From JAMLIA01 sp039810005 (GTDB lineage: Bacteria; Chloroflexota; Chloroflexia; Thermomicrobiales; CFX8): a stretch of DNA of 5,804 bases. The position numbers and the translations under genes are program-made. Under the pieces are notes generated by a model. That model was not told where the DNA came from. It was given only the letters and a program-made list of their open reading frames with translations, and made no database searches. Below are positions 1-5,337 of the stretch, piece after piece; position 1 is the first letter of the stretch; each line of letters begins with the position of its first letter. The stretch lies in contig JBDHWD010000164.1 of assembly GCA_039810005.1 (NCBI GenBank), forward strand, positions 1 to 5,804, read 5' to 3'.

Positions 1-10
1 TGCCCACCAC

Positions 11-85
<75 letters not shown>

Positions 86-86
86 C

Positions 87-130
87 CAGCCGCAGACCAA
101 TCAGGTCTGCGGCTGCTCTGTGTCTCCTTT
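87..130 (+). terminator. Likely intrinsic terminator of the initiator tRNA gene
   Basis: A perfect 12-bp stem (87-98 with 104-115, core AGCCGCAGACC/GGTCTGCGGCT) encloses the five-base loop AATCA. It begins two bases after the encoded CCA. The following stretch (CTCTGTGTCTCCTTT) is only moderately T-rich, so the T tract is imperfect. The hairpin lies between the tRNA and the convergent response-regulator gene, so it may block read-through from the tRNA side. On the opposite strand no T tract follows it. Confidence 0.72.
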
Positions 131-143
131 GAGAGAGATCGGA

Positions 144-563
144 TCAGCGAGAGGTTCGGGCGCGGTCGCCGTCTGGTGACCTGAGATGGACCTTCACCGT
201 TGCCAGCAACTCATCAATATCGAACGGCTTAGCGAGCACGCCTTCGACCGGTAGATCGCCGGCAGCTGCACGCAGATTGACGCCTGCAGACATCGCGACA
301 ACTGGTGTCGACGACACGATCTCAACCGGGTGAGCCTTGATCTGGCGGCTCGCCTCGATGCCGCTCATGATCGGCAACATCAGATCCATCAGCACAAGGT
401 CCGGTCGCTGAGCGACAACGAACTCAACTGCCGACTTTCCGTCGATCACATGCGAAACACGAAACGACTCGAAGCTCAGGATCTGGTCAATCAGATCCGC
501 GATGATCATGTCATCCTCGACAACGAGGATGTGTCCGCGATCTCCCACCGTCTCCCCTGACAT
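144..563 (-). CDS. Single-domain response regulator (CheY-like receiver)
   Basis: The 139-residue product is one receiver domain with no output domain. It would accept a phosphoryl group from a histidine kinase or phosphotransfer protein in the cytoplasm. The expected residues are all present: the acidic cluster E16-D17-D18 after strand 1 (ILVVEDD), the phospho-acceptor D60 in LVLMDLMLP, the switch Ser S92 in VVAMS, and the conserved Lys K112 in LAKPFD. The ATG at 561-563 has a GAGGG purine run ten bases upstream (574-578 on the complementary strand). The short polar tail after about residue 128 carries no recognisable domain. No histidine kinase is in the window, so it is an orphan here. It is divergent from the methyltransferase gene and converges on the tRNA. 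Its output is unknown: it may act by protein contact or as a phosphorelay intermediate. Confidence 0.93.
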   Translation of the reverse strand: MSGETVGDRGHILVVEDDMIIADLIDQILSFESFRVSHVIDGKSAVEFVVAQRPDLVLMDLMLPIMSGIEASRQIKAHPVEIVSSTPVVAMSAGVNLRAAAGDLPVEGVLAKPFDIDELLATVKVHLRSPDGDRARTSR

Positions 564-679
564 CGTGAAGCCGCCCTCATTGGCACTCTCGCCGGAGCAG
601 TGCCGTCCGTATCATTGTATCGGCATCTCTTACCTTGCTGCAGCGATCATTGTATGAGCAATCTCAAGGGGAGGCGTAC
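564..679. promoter_or_regulatory. Divergent control region with a 10-base direct repeat
   Basis: This gap separates the response regulator (leftward) from the methyltransferase (rightward) and must hold both start regions. ATCATTGTAT occurs at 611-620 and again at 646-655. The match resumes at GCA two bases further on, giving 13 of 15 identical positions and a 35-base period. Read on the minus strand each copy contains TACAAT, one base off the sigma-70 minus-10 consensus. The copy at 614-619 is suitably placed to serve the response regulator, but I find no convincing minus-35 box with it. The repeat could instead be a pair of regulator half-sites. A promoter for the rightward gene could not be assigned. 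Confidence 0.35.
666..674 (+). promoter_or_regulatory. Strong ribosome binding site of the methyltransferase
   Basis: AAGGGGAGG is a near-ideal Shine-Dalgarno sequence with a five-base spacer to the ATG at 680. It decides the start against the upstream in-frame TTG at 635, which would add 15 residues. Confidence 0.8.
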
Positions 680-1162
680 ATGCGAGCGTCAGTCGCGGAA
701 CGTGACCAATTCTGGATCGGTGGCCAGCTCGTTCTGTTCGCGCTAAGTGGAATCGGCGGCGTCCGCCACATGAGACATGCGGGCCGTCCAGGGATTGGAA
801 CATCAATCCTCGCAGCCGCTCCCGCCGTGGCAGCCATCGCCATCGCTTCAAACGCAACGCGAGAGATTGGCGACAACCTCACCATGGCACCAACCCCGGT
901 TGACGACGGCCATCTCGTCGAATCCGGCATCTATGGCGTCGTGCGGCACCCGCTGTATCTCAGTGCGTTTCTGGGAATGATTGGTTGGGCTCTCTGGTCG
1001 CGTGCGCCGGGCGCATTCGCAGCCTTACCGATGGCCGCCATCTTCTTCAATGCGAAGGCCAGACACGAAGAACGTCTGCTTCGAGATCGTTACCCGCAAT
1101 ACGACGCATACGCTCACAAGGTACCAGGCAGGATCATCCCGCTGCCGTGCAGAAGCCGTTGA
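680..1162 (+). CDS. Membrane methyltransferase, isoprenylcysteine carboxyl methyltransferase/PEMT-like
   Basis: The 160-residue product is a small integral membrane protein with hydrophobic segments at about 11-28, 39-57, 92-106 and 110-124. Its second half carries the family pattern: GIYGVVRHPLY (83-93, with R89-H90-P91) and, after the last membrane segment, the Glu pair E130-E131 in EERLLRDRYPQYDAY followed by a basic/Pro tail ending in RIIP. In ICMT and phospholipid methyltransferases these elements bind S-adenosylmethionine at the membrane face. The substrate is unknown: bacterial members methylate diverse lipids or remain uncharacterised. The ATG at 680 is chosen because AAGGGGAGG (666-674) lies five bases upstream. 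An in-frame TTG at 635 has no such site. The gene is monocistronic here and ends five bases from the convergent ABC gene. Confidence 0.85.
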   Translation: MRASVAERDQFWIGGQLVLFALSGIGGVRHMRHAGRPGIGTSILAAAPAVAAIAIASNATREIGDNLTMAPTPVDDGHLVESGIYGVVRHPLYLSAFLGMIGWALWSRAPGAFAALPMAAIFFNAKARHEERLLRDRYPQYDAYAHKVPGRIIPLPCRSR

Positions 1163-1167
1163 GCGGG

Positions 1168-2271
1168 CTAAGGAATGTCGGGAGGCGCGGGCATAACATG
1201 CAACGCTCGTGCCGGTAGTGATGCGACGCAGCGGCTGCCAGCATCCAGGCCCGTCTCGTCGATGACGTCCTTACTCGCAAACGCCTCGATGTTGACCTGC
1301 CCACGCGGGCCGGTCACCGTGATCGTTACTGCGCGCACCTCGCCGTGCGGCACGAGTTCAGCAATCGTGCCGCTGATGGCATTCTCGACTTCGGAATGGG
1401 CCGCAGCTGGCTGAATCTGCACGTGCTCTGGCCGGATCACAACATCGAGCTTTTCTCCGACGCTCGCCGACAAGGGCATCTGCACGGTGCCGACGCTCGT
1501 GTCGATCGTCGCCATTTCGCCAGTGACTCGGATGACGCGACCCTCTAACACGTTAACACTGCGCACCAGCTCTGCGACCCGGCGGTTTATTGGATGGAGC
1601 ATCAACGTGCGCGGCTCATCAATCTGGAGGAGTCGCCCCTTGTCGAGCAGCCCGACGCGATCCGCAATCTGATAACCCTCTTCAAGCTCAACGGTAGCGA
1701 AGAGCGTGGGCACGCCGATACGGCGCAACAGCGCACCGATCTCGTCACGGGCAGACTTCCGTGTGTCACGGTCGAAATGGCCAAACGGGTCGTCAAGCAG
1801 AAGGATGTCCGGGTCACTTACGAGCGCGCGTCCCAGCGCAACGCGAATCATCTCGACCGGCGAGAGATCGAGCGGATGCAAATCGCGCACGTCATCGAGC
1901 TCAAGCAGATCACACAGCCGGTCCACCCGGGTTGCAATGACGCTCGGCGACAAGTCATTCATCTTCAGCAGCGGGTAAGCGATGTTCTCGTCAACGGTCA
2001 GATGATCGAACAGCGCGTGCGCTTGCGGCACAAAGCCAACGTACCGTTCGCGAGGAGGCAGGTTAATACCCAGACCAGACGAGAGCACCTGGCGTCCGAG
2101 GATCTCGATTGAGCCGTTGTCAGGCTGATAGACACCTGCGATCGATCGCAAGATGACGCTTTTGCCGGAGCCACTGGGGCCAATCAGGCAGACGATCTCG
2201 CTGCCCATGTCCATTGAGACGGACAGCATCGAGGACTTTAGCCGGGACTCTATGTTCAATACCAATACCAT
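1168..2271 (-). CDS. ABC transporter ATP-binding protein (ModC/CysA/PotA-like, TOBE domain) with degenerate catalytic motifs
   Basis: The 367-368 residue protein has an ABC nucleotide-binding domain (about 1-235) and a C-terminal TOBE region in two parts (about 243-288, ending IRPEHV, and 296-360). This is the plan of importer ATPases for oxyanions, polyamines or iron. Residue numbers count from the GTG at 2274. Walker A is intact (GPSGSGKS, 32-39, K38), as are the Q-loop (FVPQ, Q84) and the Walker B Asp (D161). Other elements deviate: the signature at 137-141 is LSPVE, the Walker B Glu is D162, the D-loop is GHFD (165-168), and the H-loop is TVE (194-196), with Val where the switch His belongs. 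I checked these codons on the minus strand. The family normally works as a dimer under a permease at the inner membrane face, but no permease or binding protein is adjacent. Starts GTG (2274) and ATG (2271) are consecutive and both have only a weak AGG upstream. ATPase activity is uncertain. Confidence 0.88.
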   Translation of the reverse strand: MVLVLNIESRLKSSMLSVSMDMGSEIVCLIGPSGSGKSVILRSIAGVYQPDNGSIEILGRQVLSSGLGINLPPRERYVGFVPQAHALFDHLTVDENIAYPLLKMNDLSPSVIATRVDRLCDLLELDDVRDLHPLDLSPVEMIRVALGRALVSDPDILLLDDPFGHFDRDTRKSARDEIGALLRRIGVPTLFATVELEEGYQIADRVGLLDKGRLLQIDEPRTLMLHPINRRVAELVRSVNVLEGRVIRVTGEMATIDTSVGTVQMPLSASVGEKLDVVIRPEHVQIQPAAAHSEVENAISGTIAELVPHGEVRAVTITVTGPRGQVNIEAFASKDVIDETGLDAGSRCVASLPARALHVMPAPPDIP

Positions 2272-2274
2272 CAC

Positions 2275-2376
2275 GCCAGCAAGCCTACTCTGTCAGGCGT
2301 CCTTGCGCATCAATGGTTGGCACCGCAGACTGCTACACTCCGCAGAGTTCGCTGTGGTGAAGAGGAACGATACGAC
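2275..2376. promoter_or_regulatory. Divergent intergenic region, ABC ATPase / PLP enzyme
   Basis: About 100 bases separate the two divergent starts and must contain both promoters. On the plus strand TGCTACACT (2331-2339) resembles an extended minus-10 element (TG-N-TANNNT), 37 bases before the PLP-enzyme ATG, with no good minus-35 at normal distance. Nothing comparable was found for the leftward gene. No clear operator or riboswitch fold was seen. Confidence 0.3.
2361..2367 (+). promoter_or_regulatory. Ribosome binding site of the PLP enzyme
   Basis: AGAGGAA lies nine bases before the ATG at 2377. It favours this start over the in-frame TTG at 2317, whose 20 extra residues would precede the zinc ribbon and do not look like part of the family. 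Confidence 0.7.
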
Positions 2377-3501
2377 ATGTCCACAATTAGGTATCGGTGC
2401 GAGCGATGCGGCGACACGAGCCCGCTGAGCGACCTTGTATGGAAGTGCGCAATGTGCGGCGGCGCTCTTGAGCTGACAAGCTCAGGGACAATCGCGCCAT
2501 CCGACATCAATCGCAGCGATCATTCGCTCTGGCGCTATCAAGCCGCGCTACCAGTGGCGCAAAAAGACGCAGTTGCGCTCGGTGCCGGCATGACGCCGCT
2601 CGTGCCGGGTACGCTTGCCGGCCATGACGTGCTTTTCAAGCTGGACTCGTTGCTGCCAACCGGGTCATTTAAGGATCGTGGCGCTGCCGTCATGGTCGCC
2701 TACCTTAGCGAAGTCGGTGCAAACCGGCTCATCATTGACTCGTCGGGAAACGCCGCTGCCGCCATGGCCGGGCTTTCGGCGGCCAATGGCTTGAAGTGCG
2801 TTGTCTTCGCGCCGGCGACGACATCTCCGGGCAAGCTTGTGCAATCGCGCGCTTTCGGCGCAGATGTCGTCGCAGTCGACGGCTCGCGCGATGCCGTCGC
2901 AACCGCCGCGCAGGGCGCGGCTGAGAACGACTCAAGCGCAATCTATGCCAGCCACAACTGGCACCCGTTGTTCGTTGAAGGCGTGAAGACCTGGGCTCTC
3001 GAAGTGTGGGAGCAGCTTGGCTTCAGGACGCCGGCCACTGCCTGGGTGCCGACCGGCGGAGGGAGCGCGTTTGTTGGCGCCTGGCGAGGATTCGGGGCGA
3101 CCGACCAGGCAATGCCGAGGATGATGGCAGCGCAACCGGCTGCCTGTGCGCCACTGGTAGCAGCCTATGCGGCAAACGCTGACGATGTCGCGCCGGTTGA
3201 AGCAGGCGCAACGCTCGCTGAGGGCACGAAAATCGGCGCTCCGGCCCGCGGCCGACAAATGCTGCAGGCAATCCGATCGTCAGGAGGTTCCGCGTTCGCG
3301 GTAAGCGAGGACGAGATCAAGGCGGCGTTACAGGATCTGTGGCGGCAGGGCTTGTACGTCGAACCGACCGCCGCTGTCGGTGCTGCGGCATTCCGCCAAG
3401 CCGTGGCAAGCGGCATGGACTTATCAGATGGCGACCATGTCATCTTGCTGACGGGCAACGGACTGAAGGCAACCGAGACAAATGCGAGTCTGCTCGGCTA
3501 G
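2377..3501 (+). CDS. Threonine-synthase-like PLP-dependent enzyme with N-terminal zinc ribbon
   Basis: The 374-residue protein is a fold-type II PLP enzyme. An N-terminal rubredoxin-like zinc ribbon has C8-x2-C11 and C24-x2-C27. GMTPL at 71-75 is followed by LPTGSFKDRG (93-102), in which K99 should form the Schiff base with PLP. SSGNAAA (122-128) supplies the Asn that contacts the PLP ring. WVPTGGGS (223-230) is the glycine-rich phosphate loop, and LLTGNGLK (357-364) is the C-terminal motif typical of threonine synthase. Threonine synthase converts O-phosphohomoserine to threonine. Relatives with the same architecture include cysteate synthase and diaminopropionate ammonia-lyase-like enzymes, so the substrate is not settled. 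No homoserine kinase or homoserine dehydrogenase gene is beside it. It precedes a ThDP enzyme by 53 bases on the same strand, and no terminator lies between them, so the two are probably cotranscribed. Confidence 0.85.
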   Translation: MSTIRYRCERCGDTSPLSDLVWKCAMCGGALELTSSGTIAPSDINRSDHSLWRYQAALPVAQKDAVALGAGMTPLVPGTLAGHDVLFKLDSLLPTGSFKDRGAAVMVAYLSEVGANRLIIDSSGNAAAAMAGLSAANGLKCVVFAPATTSPGKLVQSRAFGADVVAVDGSRDAVATAAQGAAENDSSAIYASHNWHPLFVEGVKTWALEVWEQLGFRTPATAWVPTGGGSAFVGAWRGFGATDQAMPRMMAAQPAACAPLVAAYAANADDVAPVEAGATLAEGTKIGAPARGRQMLQAIRSSGGSAFAVSEDEIKAALQDLWRQGLYVEPTAAVGAAAFRQAVASGMDLSDGDHVILLTGNGLKATETNASLLG

Positions 3502-3536
3502 ACTTTAGAATCTGACCAACAACAGGATCGCATTAT

Positions 3537-3541
3537 GGAGG
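3537..3541 (+). promoter_or_regulatory. Ribosome binding site of the ThDP enzyme, wide spacing
   Basis: GGAGG sits 13 bases upstream of the ATG at 3555, which is longer than the usual 5-9. The next in-frame ATG (3567) has GAGGAA touching it, which leaves no spacer. The ATG at 3535 is out of frame. The 3555 start remains the best choice. Confidence 0.5.
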
Positions 3542-3554
3542 TATCAGCAACAGC

Positions 3555-5171
3555 ATGGCTGAGGAAATGACGGGCGGCAAGGCTGCGATTGCAGCGCTGG
3601 AAGCAGCCGGTGTTGATGTTGTGTTCGGCATCCCGGGGGTTCATACTCTCGCGTTTTACGATGCGTTGCACGGACGCAGCATCAGACACATTCTTGCGCG
3701 CCACGAGCAGGGCGCGGGTTTCATGGCCGATGGGTATGCGCGCGCGACCGGTAAGCCGGGCGTCGCCCTCATCATCACCGGCCCCGGCATAACCAATGTG
3801 TCGACTGCGGTCGGCGAGGCATATGCCGATTCATCACCGGTCGTCGTCCTCTCGTCGCAGGTCGAGCGCGAGTGGGCCGGCAAGATGCGCGGCAATCTGC
3901 ATGATCTGCGCGATCAGTCCGGCCTGATGAGCGTCGTGACCAAGCAATCGACTGTCGTTGACGCCCACGACGCAATCGCCGACCAGGTTTACGGCGCAAT
4001 TCAGATGTCGACTGCAGGACGCCCCCGCCCAGTCCACGTCGAAGTGCCGTTGGATGTGCTCGCCGAAATGGGGACATTCGCGGAACCCGAGCTCGTTCCA
4101 ACCTACCGCGCCACGCCGTCAGTAGAGGAGACGACAAAGGCAGCTGCTGCGATTGCGAGCGCAAAGCGCCCAGTCATCTACGTCGGTGGCGGAGCAGTGG
4201 ACGCCAGCGAGCCGATCACCGCTCTGGCGGAGCTGATCGGTGCGCCGGTCATCTGCTCGATCATGGGCAAGGGCGTCGTCGCTGACGACCACGCCTACTC
4301 GCTCGGCCATGCCTGGGACCCGTGGGGCGGCGAGAATCCGGCCGATGAGTTGCTGCAGGAGTCGGATCTGGCGATCGTCATCGGCACGAAGCTCGGCGCG
4401 CAGGAGACGAACTACTGGAAGATGCCGCTGCCGTCGCGCATGATCCGCGTCGACATCGATCCTTCGGAGATCAACCTCAATTATCCTGATCCCGAGATCG
4501 GCATCGTCGCCGACGCGCGAGCCACGGCCGAATCCATTCTCGAGGCGTTGCGAGCGCGTGGAGACGTGGCCCCACGCTGGACTGCCGAGGAGATTGCGGC
4601 CGTCCGCGATCGCATTCGCGACGTTCGTGCCGACGCCACCTACGGCGGCTACATCGACGCCATGCGTGAAGCCCTTCCGCGCGAGGGAATCATCGTTCAT
4701 GACATGACGATGATGAGCTACCGGATGAATGACGCGTTTCCGGTCTACCAGCCACGAACCTATCTGTTTCCGTCGAACTTTGGCACGCTCGGTTTCTCTG
4801 TGCCGGCAGCCATCGGCGCGAAGGTGGGGCGACCAGACACGCCAGTCGTCGCGGTTGTCGGCGACGGAGGGTTCCAGTTCACGATGCAGGAGCTGGCGAC
4901 TGCGATTCAGTTTGACGTAACGGTGCCAATCGTGATCTTCAATGACTCGACCTACACCGCTGTCGAAGGCGCGATGAAGCACAGCTTCTCCGGCAATGTC
5001 ATGGCGACCGACCTGGTCAACCCGGACTACGTGAAGCTGGCGGATGCGTATGGCATTCCGGGTGTGCGCGCCAACTCTCCCGCGGAGATGGCATCCGCAA
5101 TCCGAGACGCGTTCGAGCGCACCGGCCCGACTATCATCGATGTGCCGATTCCACGCACAACGGGCTACTAG
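3555..5171 (+). CDS. Thiamine-diphosphate-dependent enzyme, acetolactate synthase/2-oxoacid decarboxylase superfamily (AruI-like)
   Basis: The 538-residue product has the usual three-domain plan: N-terminal pyrimidine-binding domain (about 4-172), central domain (about 190-322) and C-terminal diphosphate-binding domain (about 383-533). E51 in RHEQGAGFMADGYAR is the glutamate that activates the thiamine ring. The Mg/diphosphate motif GDG (436-438) ends at N463-D464 with the standard 24-residue spacing. The family decarboxylates 2-oxoacids or joins them to a second carbonyl. The stretches FGIPGVHTL (24-32), GKPGVALIITGPG (66-78) and LHDLRDQ (115-121) recall 5-guanidino-2-oxopentanoate decarboxylase (AruI) from memory. 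The region around 113-121 lacks the DAFQE motif usual in catalytic acetolactate synthase subunits, and no regulatory small subunit (ilvN) gene follows. The substrate is therefore unassigned. It is probably cotranscribed with the PLP enzyme upstream. Confidence 0.87.
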   Translation: MAEEMTGGKAAIAALEAAGVDVVFGIPGVHTLAFYDALHGRSIRHILARHEQGAGFMADGYARATGKPGVALIITGPGITNVSTAVGEAYADSSPVVVLSSQVEREWAGKMRGNLHDLRDQSGLMSVVTKQSTVVDAHDAIADQVYGAIQMSTAGRPRPVHVEVPLDVLAEMGTFAEPELVPTYRATPSVEETTKAAAAIASAKRPVIYVGGGAVDASEPITALAELIGAPVICSIMGKGVVADDHAYSLGHAWDPWGGENPADELLQESDLAIVIGTKLGAQETNYWKMPLPSRMIRVDIDPSEINLNYPDPEIGIVADARATAESILEALRARGDVAPRWTAEEIAAVRDRIRDVRADATYGGYIDAMREALPREGIIVHDMTMMSYRMNDAFPVYQPRTYLFPSNFGTLGFSVPAAIGAKVGRPDTPVVAVVGDGGFQFTMQELATAIQFDVTVPIVIFNDSTYTAVEGAMKHSFSGNVMATDLVNPDYVKLADAYGIPGVRANSPAEMASAIRDAFERTGPTIIDVPIPRTTGY

Positions 5172-5190
5172 CCGAATATTTCGCAGAACT

Positions 5191-5227
5191 GAGAGCTGGG
5201 CGCCGCAAATGCGTCCAGCTCTTTCTA
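5191..5227 (+). terminator. Intrinsic terminator after the PLP/ThDP gene pair
   Basis: A 12-bp stem pairs 5192-5203 with 5211-5222 (AGAGCTGGGCGC with GCGTCCAGCTCT, one G-U pair) around the seven-base loop CGCAAAT. It is followed by TTCTATT. It starts 20 bases after the ThDP-enzyme stop codon. This supports the pair being one unit separate from the YggT gene. Confidence 0.8.
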
Positions 5228-5337
5228 TTGCTGTTCCTCCCGATGACGTGGCACGCGACGTGCCTAAGGGTGACTGACAGCTGACTATCAGCACCACCAC
5301 GGGCGCGAAAACTGTTGGATGAAACGGGAGGATTGGC
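5228..5337 (+). promoter_or_regulatory. Leader region of the YggT-family gene with two small inverted repeats
   Basis: The gap follows a terminator, so it should hold the promoter of the downstream gene. GGCACG-CGA-CGTGCC (5250-5264) and GCTGA-CTA-TCAGC (5280-5292) are perfect short dyads that could be operators or small hairpins. CTGACA (5274-5279) resembles a minus-35 box, but no fitting minus-10 is visible. GGGAGGA (5326-5332) is a strong Shine-Dalgarno sequence five bases before the ATG at 5338. Confidence 0.35.

Noticed and set aside
635..679. TTG start at 635 extending the methyltransferase by 15 residues
   Set aside because: The ATG at 680 has AAGGGGAGG at five-base spacing, and the extension would run through that site and the direct repeat.
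1594..2112. Plus-strand open frame of 172 codons inside the ABC gene
   Set aside because: It lies opposite the nucleotide-binding domain, whose motifs are unambiguous. The product looks compositional and has no motif or good ribosome binding site.
2317..2334. Sigma-54-like promoter TTGGCAC...CTGCT before the PLP enzyme
   Set aside because: GG and GC are separated by 11 bases rather than the required 10, and the minus-12 half is imperfect. No sigma-54 activator gene is nearby.
2317..2376. TTG start at 2317 extending the PLP enzyme by 20 residues
   Set aside because: The ATG at 2377 has AGAGGAA at a good distance and lies just before the zinc ribbon. The extension overlaps the likely promoter.
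3555..5171. Assignment of the ThDP enzyme as acetolactate synthase (ilvB)
   Set aside because: The superfamily is certain, but the DAFQE-type segment is absent, no ilvN follows, and the N-terminal stretches look more like AruI. The specific name is not supported.
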